DNA of 64,000 bases from Capitulum mitella (Eukaryota; Arthropoda; Thecostraca; Pollicipedomorpha; Pollicipedidae). The translations under genes were made by a program, and so were the position numbers. The notes beneath the pieces were generated by a model, which was not told the origin of the DNA, made no database searches, and saw only the letters and a list, made by a program, of their open reading frames with translations. Positions 47,381 to 58,640 of the stretch are shown one piece after another; the first letter of the stretch is position 1, and the number at the start of each line of letters is the position of its first letter. The stretch is from contig CP099848.1 of assembly GCA_030062745.1 (NCBI GenBank), positions 10,499,501 through 10,563,500 of the forward strand, in the 5' to 3' direction.

Positions 47381-47665
47381 GCAGGCACGTGGCCAGGATT
47401 TTCCTCAGGGGGAGCCAAATGTCAAATTTTGTCATATACCACTGGCATATGGCAAAATTAATTGGGAAAAGGAACAACTTTACTTAATTTACCCCATGTT
47501 TAACGCAAAGGAAACATACAATGTTTGCTTTAAGTGGTCCAACATATAAATGATCACTATTCCGTATTCGAGCAAAATCACCATATATCTAGCGAAGACC
47601 GTCATAAGAAGAAGACGGCTGGGGGGAGGGCATGGCCCCCATGGCCTCCCCTTGGCTACGTCCCT
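47381..47665 (-). repeat. MITE-like repeat, family A, copy 3
   Basis: Inverted relative to the other two. It begins GCAGGCACGTGGCCAGGATT and ends CCCCTTGGCTACGTCCC. The internal ATGTTTAACGCA and CATATACCACTGGCATATG blocks are reverse complements of those in copies 1 and 2. Confidence 0.75.
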
Positions 47666-50339
47666 AATTGCGTGGAATATGACAGACACCTCGATGTAGG
47701 ACAGTACTCAAAGGGTCTTGAATGCGCTTCTGAGTGCTCTGCTACGCATGCCAGTTACATTTCAGAGAAATTCCCTCTTTCCAACACCTTGAAGCTAAAA
47801 TTTTCCAAAATTGGTAGGATCGACACCCTTCCTGGAAGCCCCGTGGACTGCTGCATCTATGGACAGATGTCCGCACTGTGCGTCAACCGCGGCGCCACGT
47901 GCCACGTGCCACGCGCGGCGGCCGTCCACGTCACCGGGCCGAGATCAGGCTGCGTACGGCCGAGGTCGGCGGCCGGCTGCCGGCGCAGGTGGCGGCTTTG
48001 ATGCGCCGAGCTGGCCATGTATGGCGTCCTATCGGTGGCACGTGTGAGGCGGCGCCCGCCGGCCCCGTCTGCCCCTGCGACGGAGGCTCAGACATGGCGG
48101 CCTGCGCGTCCCCAGCCGGAACGTGACACGACCCTCGCTCCGAGCCAGGGCCCACGCAGACCATTTGCATGAATTTCTCGAAGATTTGCGAAATGACCTC
48201 GTCGTTCCGATGCATGTAGTTTTCTTTGCATGCTAGCAACGTTCCCCGACGGCCGGCGAACGTCAGCTTGCATAGCAATATTTAATGTAACATACGAGAA
48301 CCATATTGTCGCTTGCTCTCAGTGATAATGGCCCCGACATGAAGCCATCTAATTGCGGGTTTCAGCTAATCCTGTGGGCGTCGAGAAACTGTGAAGCCAC
48401 GGAACGCGGGGTGGGTGCCAGTTTCAAAATATTCCTCAGCCAGCTCCTCTATTTATGTCGTTGATTGGACGTGAATGCATCGCGGCCAACATGGCGTACA
48501 AAACGAGTTGACAAAGACACGAGACCTGGAATAACCCGGTATAATGAATATATAAATGATGAGCCCATCTCGTAGAATTTCGACATGAGTCCAAAACAGA
48601 CATGCATCGAAAAGTTCAAACGACGCCGACGTCCTGGCTTCACTATCTGAAGACGCCTGCAAGCACTGAGACGCGTAGAAAGAAATGCCAGGGGCATTGT
48701 GAATGGACGCTCAGTAATATGTAGCACATGTGGACGGCCTTAAAATAGCTTCTGCCTATTTAGCCAGAGAACTGTGGTACGCAGTGCTGAAGTATGCGAA
48801 CATCAATCACAAAATACCAATTCTCTCTGACGACACGGCTGCAGGGGTGTTCTGTCGAAGAGGATGACACCACAGATATCCCTATTTAGTACCGGTAGGC
48901 CACTCCAGAATATATTAATCGTTTAGGCAACGCATATCGCGTACCCTCACGATTCAACAAAGGCGAATTACATTCCTGCGTGCGTGCGAACGCGTCAGAT
49001 TCGCCGCCACTGGCGCCACACCGCAGCCCTGACTGCCCGCGGCGCCAGACGGCGGCCTGGGTTTCGAGAGTTCGCGTCCCAGGGCCGAGTCAGGCACGCC
49101 GGCCTGGCCGCTGTGATGGGGGACCCGGGGCCGCGCCGACTGGGGCTCGCCTGCCCCGCCCCGTCACGCCGGCCACCAGCAGCGTGCATACCAATGGCCG
49201 GCTGCCGCTGTACTGACAGGAGCGTCCCGATTACAGCGCGGCACCGAGATTCGGTACGGCGCGAGTCTGTACTTCCTCTGGTACGGAGAGCGGAGGAGCG
49301 GTACCGCCTCTGGTACCGACTGCATCGCTGGCCGGCGAGTGGATCGCGGTCTACGAGGACGCCGGGCTCTTACTGGCCACAAAGAAAAACGAAGGTGCGC
49401 AATGAAACCAACACGGCCAGGAATGACTCCGCGACAACGTATCATTACAGCGGACCTGGCCTCCAGCTTCAGCGTGGAATAAACACTAGCAGCTGTCGCC
49501 TGGTCTTGCCTTTTTCATCCCCCGCCGGGAGTTTGAGGGCAACACTGCATAGACCTTTCGTCTGGAAACCCTTATGTCGATAAAGTCTGAAGAAGAGGAC
49601 TAGATCCATGCAGAAAAGTGTGCGGACAGGTAATGACGAAAACCCTTTGCGTCTTTGCCGGCCTCCATCCTCCTCTCTCGAGGCCCTCTCCACCACTTCA
49701 AGCCGGAACAGTTCGAGGTCGGCCCAGACGCACTGCACTGCGGGCGTCACTACGAACTCACCTGACACCCCCCCCCCCCTGTCCTCCCCGCTGCCTGCAC
49801 AACATACAACCGGACCGGCTGATAAACATACAGGTGTGAAGTGCCCTCCGCCTGACACAGCAAGCGGACTACAAGGGCGCGACGGCGGCTCGCATTTTAA
49901 CACCGCCGTGCAAAGAGGGACGTTTACGATGCCCGCTGATATGCGTCTGCACGTGTCTCTGTGCTGATGATGATCGCTGCACTGCCTTCAGACGGGAGGG
50001 CGTCCCATCGGTTTGAAGTGTGGGGGTGGAGGCGCCTGAATGGGCCGATGGAGCGCCGTTGATTGCGATATATTCGGCATGCTCGGTTGTGCCGGTCGCC
50101 GCCACCGCAGCAGAATTCCGGCATCGCCATCAGGGCTTTTGAAAACTCGATCAGGGTGGAAGACTCCGTTTAACCCGACAGCTGGGCTGTCTCTCCGGCC
50201 GAACGGCTCCGACTGTCTCCCCGGCCGCTAAGTGGCTGCCTGTCTCACCTCCTCGGCCAGTTAAGATCTGACTGTCTCCCTCCCGACCAGTAAGCGACTC
50301 ACTGCCTCTTGAATGATTAGGCTCTAACTGTCTCATCAG

Positions 50340-50585
50340 CCAGGTTACTGTAACATAAAATGATATATATGTAGGTACATACACCTTTTTAATGTTACAT
50401 ACCATCATTTATTTTATATTATGTATATAATATTTGTTTTATATTATGTATATCATCTTTATTTTATATTATGTATATCATATTTATTCTATATTATATA
50501 AAGCATCAGGGTAGTAGCATATATCATATTTATTTTATGATATATGCCATAAAATAAAAATATATGACTTTATCATATAATCAGC
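50340..50585. repeat. AT-rich tandem repeat with palindromes
   Basis: Four units of about 26 bp, TTTTATATTATGTATATCATATTTA, followed by a near-palindrome around TATCATATTTATTTTATGATATATG. It is sharply bounded by GC-richer sequence. Confidence 0.75.
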
Positions 50586-50778
50586 TAATAAATGCCCCCG
50601 GATGATTAGGATCTGAGTGTCCCTCAGACCGACTCGACTGGACCTCCGCTGATCGGTTCCTGAGTGATTCAGTAGCTAATCAGTATTTGACTACTGCCTA
50701 TGGACTAATCAGGATCTGTCCTATCCGAATACCTGTATGTTTCCGGCTGATGCGGCCTGATTGCTTCTCCGGATTATA

Positions 50779-50818
50779 CCAATCCGACTACCACTGAACC
50801 TGGAGGTAGTCGGATTGG
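50779..50818. repeat. Perfect 14-bp inverted repeat
   Basis: CCAATCCGACTACC (50779-50792) and GGTAGTCGGATTGG (50805-50818) flank a 12-base loop. A further GGAGGTAGTCGGAC copy follows immediately. Confidence 0.85.
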
Positions 50819-52449
50819 GAGGTAGTCGGACAGAGGGCCCAACGGACTCTCCTAATCAGGCATGACGGTTAATCACTGAGCGCTACGCCGACCTCCACCA
50901 TCGTGTCTGGCAGGAGCCGTCTTGTCCCGAGCGAAACCTGGGCTCAGCTGACGCCCGAGGTGGCGTCGCTCGCCACAGGGTGTCCGGGGCGTCCGCCGTG
51001 CCGCGGCCGCCGGACGTGCCGCCACCTCGAGACGCCCAACCTCCGCCGTCCCCGCACGACTGGCAAAGGACAATGCGGCGGCGGCGGCGGCGGCGGCGGT
51101 GTGCCTCCTCCCGGCGGCTGGCTGGCGGTATCCGGCGCCGCCCTCGCCGCTGCAGACGGTTCCCGGGCCGTAGTGGCGACGGCCCCCCGGGCCGCAGCAA
51201 ACCTTCTCCAGACGACGGGAGCGCAGAGACCAGATGAGACGTCGACGCGACAGACAGGGATCAGTCTGCACTCGGGGCCGACGGTGATCCTGCCATGACG
51301 TCATGGTCGTAGCCGGACCGCGTGGCCCCGCCTTGGCCTTCTTATCGAGGTCACACTGCATGACCTCACCTTGGCTTCTTGTCCAGGCCAGGCCACATGA
51401 GCCTCTCAGGCCGTTATTGAGGTCAGATCACGTATCACCACGACCTGGCCCAACCAACTACGTGACTCGCCGTGGTCTCTTAGTCTCGGCCAGACCACGT
51501 GCACGTACCGTGGCTCCCGGGTCCGGCCAGCCGACCGTCCCGGGCATCCGTCGCCCCGCTCCGTGAGATGACTCCTGCCTAGCCGGGTTGGCCGAATCGC
51601 GGTTCGGGCATCCGTCCGCCGTTGGTCGGCCGCTCTGACCGCTCGGTACCGCGCGCCACGCGCCGGCCGACACGGGGCGAGTGTCTGAGTCACGGCGGCG
51701 GTCACGGGCACGTGCTGGGGACGGGACGGCGACGCCACATCCTCCGGCAGGGACGGTGACGCCACAGCCACATCCTCCGGCGGCGGACCCGGGCCGCCGG
51801 AGCCTCCGCCCGGCCGCTCGCCCCCCGCCGGCCGACTCTCATGGGCCTCCCGCCGCCCCGGCACCGCCCAGGCCGAGTCGAGGCGGCCGGCTGACTCGCC
51901 GGCGCGCGCGACCGAGTCGGAGCCGATCGCCGCGCCGGAGGACTCGGCGGCGACCGAGACAGGGCGACTCGGTCTCGGTTTTTGACGGGGTGGCACGCCG
52001 ACCAGAGGAAGACTGGAGGTGGTCGTGAGTTGAGCGCACCGCAGCCCGAATATCATCCCGTGTCAGCTGCCGGCGGAGCCGCTGCACACAATATCGAACA
52101 GCCCTCTCCCTGTCCCCGACCATGGCACGGCTGCTGCGACTGGCAATGTGCGTGACCGCAGGCAGTGGCTCTGGATTTCGGTTTATTTTGGCGAATCTTT
52201 TTCCGTGTCGGGAATTTTACCTTGCCAGCGCTGAGTTGGAGTGGTCGACACTAGAACAGTGCATCTCATAAGCAATGCACTGAGTGCTGCTGACGCCTAT
52301 TCAGTAGTAAACCTAAGTGTCCTGTCAGGTATTACTAGCACGTCGGGTTTGTAATGATGCAACCACGGTAGGTCAGCAGCGACCTGCCCTAGAGCGGATG
52401 TCAGCATTTACTTGTTCCCGTCGGAGACCGGCAATAACATTATCGCAAG

Positions 52450-52500
52450 GAAGCTGGAAGCGATAGGCGGTAGCGATAGTGTTAGCGATAGCGATAACGA
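52450..52500. repeat. Short GCGATA repeat
   Basis: Imperfect repeats of the six-base unit GCGATA, including AGCGATAGTGTTAGCGATAG. Confidence 0.6.
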
Positions 52501-53429
52501 AGCAGAAGTGATAGTGTCCTGGACTGACAACAGCTTCCAATGAAGTGACGCGCCCTTGAAGTGACGTGTCTTCGAAGTGACCAAATACAAATACAACACT
52601 GCAAAAGCATGGCACATTCAAGGTCGGCAACGATCGTTATTAACCCTGAAACTGCAAGCATACTTTGTCACGGACATTTATTTATTTAGGGCTTATCACA
52701 CAAGTAGGTTTCGTAGTGATTTCAACTGGGCACACTTACTCATAATGATTCCTGGATTTAGTCTCTTTCGCTACGAAGAGATTTAGATGAAAGCAATGAC
52801 GAAACGAACTAGCTCCTAACACGCTGCCGATGAAACAGCAGTTGGTAGAAAAGTGTAAGACGTGTATACATTACACCCATTCTACGACTTTAGAAAATGC
52901 ATTGCATTACAATTCTAGGAAGAGCAGCCGCTCGTTCCTTTAACTGCGAGCGCATGGCAGTCGCTCGCTGGCCGAGTCGTTCCGACCGATAGCAACAGCA
53001 GCAGCCAGCCGCACCAGACAATGGGCGAGGCCAGTCGACAATGACCGGCGAACACCTGGTGACCCGCCTGCTGACGTCAGAGGCCCCGTGACTGCAACGC
53101 CAGGGTCACCTGTCGGCCGGTGCTGGAGCTGATTATAACCGAGGAGCGGACGGGCGCTGAATGACCGCTCAGTGGGAGGGCCTTTTCTCTCAGTTAACCG
53201 ATCAACCACGGTGGCGACCCGACGGTGGAGTGTGTAGGAACTCCGAGGACGTGCGACGTCTGTGCCGGAGCGGCAACTCCGGAGTTGCGCCAGAGCCGGG
53301 GACAGGGTGGCCCGCACCTGGGGTTGACGCGCGGCCGGATGATTGAACTAGCCCGCAGGTTCGCAGAGACGTCTCGCGACGTCAGAGCGGACGGTGCGGC
53401 GCGCACCGCGAGAGAGACGCGCCCTTAGA

Positions 53430-53700
53430 GGAAGGACCGGTCCTCTTCAGTCCGTCCTCTGGTCCGTCAGAGGGCGGACCGATCAGACAAGGACTGGTCC
53501 TCTTCGGTCCGTCCTCTGGTACTTCACAGGACGGATCGGTCCTCTCCGGTCCGTCCTCTGGTCCGTCAGAGGACGGACCAGAGGACGGTAAGAGAAGGAC
53601 TGGTTCTCTTCGGTCCGTCCTCTGGTACGTCAGAGGACGGGCCGATCCTCTCCGGTCCGTCCTCTGGTCCGTCAGAGGACGGACCGGTCAGAGAAGGACT
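53430..53700. repeat. Minisatellite with self-complementary unit
   Basis: The unit contains GGTCCGTCCTCTG, a short spacer, then CAGAGGACGGACC, a perfect 13-bp inverted repeat. It occurs in several copies with spacers AGAGAAGGACTGGT. Each unit can fold into a strong hairpin. Confidence 0.8.
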
Positions 53701-54157
53701 GGTCACCAACTCCGCGTGACACACATTCTAGCAGTGCAGACGGACGGCGGCCCTATCTACGGCCTGCATCGGCCGCCGGCGAGCAGGTAACAAACGGCCA
53801 GACACGGCCTGATCTCCGGCCGACCACTGCCAGAGCGCCGGGAGACCGGGGCGATCTCCCGGCGCGCCCTGCCCGACTGGTGTCAGGCGGACGTGCTGCG
53901 GTCTCCGGCGGTCGTGTCAGACTGACTGACACGGGAACGCCGGACCGGTGTCAGACGTCTCTGTCAGAAGGACTGACACATGAGGGCCCGACTGGCCTGC
54001 CGCTTTCCAGACGTTTGCAGCCAGGCGACTGTGTCACTGCGGTTGGAGCTGACACCAGAGGACTGTACTGGATTCTGATCGCTGTCAATTGGAGGAACAG
54101 AACTGAAAAATCTCCGAAGCTTTGTTCTCGTATCTCGGCCGTGTAATAAAGAATGAT

Positions 54158-54350
54158 AAAAGTGAAAGAAAACTACGACTTATGTATCTGAGTATAGCAA
54201 ACAGAATGATGAACTGCAGTAGGTATCTTTTAAAAGCAAAAAGACCAATACAGGAATATAAAGAAGGAATGACAAAAGTAAAACAAACTACGATGTTGGT
54301 ATCTGCATACAGAGAACAAAAGGATGAACTATAACATGTATCTTCCAAAG
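54158..54350. repeat. Diverged tandem duplication, period about 117 bp
   Basis: AAAGTGAAAGAAAACTACGA ... GATGAACTGCAG at 54158 is repeated as AAAGTAAAACAAACTACGA ... GATGAACTATAA at about 54275. It is A-rich and non-coding. Confidence 0.65.
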
Positions 54351-56720
54351 GCAGAGGGCTAATTCGGTGAAAAGACCTGTTATACGTTTTTTGGGAGGAC
54401 GGGAAAAAATCATAAAAAACGAACGTAACCACCGGCCTTTTTTTCTTAACCAAGGCCGTAAGCCTTCAGTTTGCTAGCGAAAAGTCAAGGGGAGACGTTA
54501 CAAAGACAATGCTCGGAAACGTGGGAGCCAACATTAGAATGATACCATCTGACCATCAGATACATTGTCTGAGTCTTTGGTCATGCATGCAAGCACGTCA
54601 TCTGCCTAGGCGTAAGAACGTTTTTAATGCCGGCAGGGCCATCGCCACTTTAACATGGATGTAGCCGCTTTTAGGGCGGGCGGCAGCACTACCAACTTTG
54701 GAGAACGAACATGAGCACTATGGTCCAGCATTAAAAAAAATCATCTCAAAATGAGCCCAACACGACCCTGGCAACTTTGACAACGTTCCTATACCCTTGC
54801 GCCTGCCACTTCTGCACGGGCGCCACGCCACATGTTGATGTATCCAAGTGCATTTTCGTGTTCGATAAAAAAAACGAAACGCTACGAGGAAAACCAAAGC
54901 TGAGCGCCCCGCGCGGGGCCAGGCCGAGCCGGGCCTGGATCCACGCATCGGGAGATGGGGGGGGGGAGGCGCGGGAGAGCGACCGCGCAGGGCATTACGC
55001 TGCATTTGGCGGCCGCCCCGCCGCGGTGGCCGGTCCGGACGGCGGCCGGCCGTCTCCGCCGGGCCGCTCCGGCGGCAGCCGTATAAGGCCGCTCTGCGCC
55101 GGCCCGAGCGCGCCAGGCCGTATAGCATCAGCGCCGTCAGACGCAATCACCGGCCGCGACGGCGGAGGTGCGCGCCGCGGCCGGGCCGCACGCGGCGCCG
55201 GCCGGGCGCGGCGGCGGGCTGCGCAGGCTGGTAGCGGGCCGGGTGGGAGGGGCTGGCTGGTAACTGACGGCCGTCCGAGCGGCTCGATTATACGAGATCC
55301 GTTTCGACTGCGGGCGACGCCGATGGTCGATACGGAGCGAGGGATCTTGTCGTGTAATCCAGTAGGGTGCAGTGTGCAGTCTGCTTTAATGAGGCTTACT
55401 TGCACTGGGGCCATTTACCGATGGCGTTCAGATCTGCTCAGCTACAGCGGGTGGGCAGAAGATCTACGTAAATGGAATGGGCGTATGCAACAAACCTCAG
55501 CTGAGACAGGTGTGAATTTGATCTGACAAGATGACGAGGTCTTCACTTGGAGCACTTGACGAGGTTGTTCACAAGGCTTCGTCGGCCGAAGGGGACGTTT
55601 GGAAGAATGGTCGTCAGGTCTGATAGGACGGGCATTCTTAAGTCGTGGCAGCAGTCTGGTCACCACCACAATATTTTCTGTGTATACAATTAACCGGATC
55701 TTTAGAATGCCCGCAAAAGTAAGCACTGCTTTGGGAAAGTGTATCTGATAAAAAAGAGACTGTGTCATGACTGGCCGAAGGCTTTAGACGGATGACGGAA
55801 ACTGCAAATTTATGCCGGCAATTGAAAGAAGTCGAGATCTATGGTTGAGCCAGTGAAAATTTATGTGTAGCCCTAAGGAATATTGGAGGGACTTAGAGAA
55901 GATGTCAAGCGGGCCGGACAGATAAAGATGGGCCCGCGTTATGCAAACGACACAGACATTCCAAGGACTCGGGTGAACCGGAGGTCGGCTAGATAAGGGA
56001 GCTGAGAGCAATTTCCATCCGATAGGAGAGATGCAGTCAGATCCTGGGTAAAGACGTCTACAGAGGCACGCGCGCAGCATAACAGAGGAACGGGAGCCGG
56101 TGAGACCGGAGGAAGGTGGCAGACGACAGACATTTGGAACGACCCCTGTTTCAGCTGGGTTCCGAGCTTTTATATTCAACTTCCGAAAGATGAATTAGAC
56201 GCATATCCCGAAACGGAAATAAAAATCATAGTTGTATTTTGCAAGTCACGAGCTGAATGTCTCCGTCCCACATGAATGTCCTAAAATGTCATAGGTTTTG
56301 CAGAACTGAGGGCAAAACGAACGCTGCTTCTCTCTGAGGTGACGGTGACTCAGATGTCATGGTCTCTGGGATAAAGGATATTAAAATGGCGTACCGGCGT
56401 GGACGGACGGAGTACGTTTCGGCGTCGTGGTGGAACGTGCATGCGTGAAGGAACGTTTTTAAGTTGGCAGGTCCACAACTATTTTACGGCAACTTTTTTT
56501 ATCCAGTACCTTAGAACTTATGTTAGGTTATTCGAAGCTGATGGTATATCGCCAACCTATCAGCCACCCTAATATTGGCTACCAAATATAGATAGCTGAG
56601 TCCACGTAAAGAGAGAACCCAGGCTCTTCGTTTTCTTTCCATTTGACCACATTTCAGTCATCTGCTCTCATCTACTGTTAAGCTTCAACCATATTCCCCG
56701 AGGGCTAGACGGTATGGCCG

Positions 56721-57899
56721 ATTCCTGGCAGGGGGGGGGGGCGGATTCGGCCCCCTGAGATCCACCCCCTGAGATCTCGAGAACTACACATCCGATTTCA
56801 TCGCAACAAACGGCAGTCGATTTGCCATGACGTAAACTACACTTAAAAAGCTTTTCAAAATCTTGAAAGAGGTGGATACAGGGGGGCCAAACTATCAAAA
56901 TGGGGATGCTTTTGGACTTCTTATAACTACGTTGTTTACAGACCGATTTCGATGAAATTGGCATGAATCGAGAGATTATGAGGAGACTTTTGCCAAAGAT
57001 ACACACATTTGAAATCTTGAGAAAATTTATAGGCGCCCACAGGATTTCAAAAATTGGAGGATTAGTGTTCCAACAACTGAATAAACAGAAAAGGTAAAAA
57101 CACTTTTTGACTTCCGCTAGTCATGTTAGGCTAAAGAAGTACAAATCGTATTACAATGTTTGTATAATGCTAGCATAGGTGGTGCCAGGGACATGAAAAA
57201 AGGGGAGCTGTCATGGCCATATGATCTTCAGATCAACTTGTGCCCTTTGACCTTAAATGACCTCCAATGACATTGAAGTTACTTGGGATGATCTCGTAGG
57301 CGTTTAATATTATCTGCAAACGTTTTCAATCATTCGAATTCATTCTATTTCAAAAATTCCATTTCACGGCTATTGTGATATAAGGTACGCGCACTGACAT
57401 TTTAGGTCATAGCCCCGTGACCCGACCTGATATCAAGCTGAAACTTGATACACAAGTAGATAGCGCCCTTCTACGTCATTTGTTCTCCGATGTTGAGATT
57501 TCAAGGAACAGCGCTGAAGTTATTACTACAAAACCAAATTTTGACTTTTGACCTTGGCCTGACCTTGTAAAGTGACCTCAGATAAACAGAATTGTGTTTG
57601 CACGTTGCCAAACTATTTAGCTATACGTCCATACAAAGTTTTAAGTTCTATCTTGAAAGAGTCATTTTTGGCAGTCATTTTCCTTTTACCCTCAACAGGC
57701 CCAAAAATGGGATGAGGTGCCTCCCAAAAACGTTGCCTGGCTCCGCCCCTGGGCAGAACAGAACTTTGAAATTTTGTCACAGTACGTAGAAAGAATAACT
57801 AGGAAAAGTGACCAAGTTTCGTGAATCTGCGTCAAAAACCCTGGAATTGTCAAGGAAAAAACCCTAGGGGAGGCGGATTCAGCCCCCCCTGCCGGGAAT
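56721..57899. mobile_element. Putative DNA transposon relic (element C) with G-rich inverted ends
   Basis: The left end ATTCCTGGCAGGGGGGG is mirrored by CCCCCCCTGCCGGGAAT at the right end. Just inside each end is a GCGGATTCNGCCCCC motif. About 1.18 kb with no transposase-like frame. The interior has sequence of the type TTATAACTACGTTGTTTACAG and repeated TGACCT motifs. I see no clear target-site duplication, so the boundary assignment is tentative. Confidence 0.5.
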
Positions 57900-58458
57900 A
57901 GGGTTAATATTTCTTTGTATAAAAACATAAATTAATGCATTTACTCCTGATACTGTCTCTGCTTTCATTCATCCCCAGTTCCCACTGCTTTCTATATTCC
58001 ATACCATTGCCAGCGCTTTTAAACTCGTCCTTTCACAAATCGTCCCTATCGAGAATGAATTGCCCATGCATTATAATTTTCCTTTCACGCCCGAGCTGCT
58101 TCGTCCCCTCGCGAAGCCTCTTCTTCAACCAAAAAATCTCTTCAAAGTCTGGCCTAGCCATCGCCAGCTAGAGCAGCATTGTCGACGCCTGCCCCGCTAC
58201 CGTCTTCTCCCACAGATGACGCCGAGGTGCATTAGCATCTGTGTAGCAGCAAATAGGGCTGATAGGTTGGCGGTATATCACCAGCTACAAATAATTTAAA
58301 ATAAGCTCCAACGCACTGTATGGAAAGAATTTGTTACTGAAAGGCTGTGGGACTGACAACTTTAATAATACTCCTGCACCCAAGCGTGTTCCATCTTACG
58401 ACCCCGAAACGTCCTCCGTCCAACAACTCTGGTGCGCTATTTTAGTCTCCTAAACAGT

Positions 58459-58640
58459 GACGCAGGCCGTAACGCTTGAGTCACCGTTATGTCAGACAGC
58501 GACAGCGACGTGACGTTTGAGTCACCGTTGTCTCAGTCGGAGACATCGGCGTGACTTCTCAGTCGCCGTCCTCTCAGTCAGTGGCAGCAGCGTGACTTTT
58601 CAGCCACGGTCCTCTCGGACAGCGGCAGCAGCGTGACGCC
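58459..58640. repeat. Minisatellite, unit about 45 bp
   Basis: Four diverged units of GTGACGTTTGAGTCACCGTT followed by TCTCAG and AGCGGCAGCA. Confidence 0.65.

Larger units (their letters stand above)
47666..56720. other. Long interval without a supported gene
   Basis: CpG-rich islands at about 47870-48130, 48980-49200, 50940-52130 and 54900-55260 alternate with AT-rich sequence. GC-rich open frames on both strands have no motifs and low complexity (Pro/Arg/Ala), as expected from base composition. A GTATAAGG at about 55080 in the last island could be a TATA-type promoter element, but no transcript structure follows from it. Confidence 0.5.

Noticed and set aside
48010..48130. Extra collagen exon (GQTGPAGA) for the EMI gene on the minus strand
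   Set aside because: Only three Gly-X-Y-like triplets in CpG-rich sequence, and it would lie upstream of the EMI domain.
51406..52056. 216-codon minus-strand open frame
   Set aside because: Pro/Arg/Ala-rich translation of a CpG island; no motifs, other frames equally open.
54777..55526. 249-codon plus-strand open frame
   Set aside because: Open because of GC content in a CpG island; low-complexity Gly/Arg/Ala and no homologous features.
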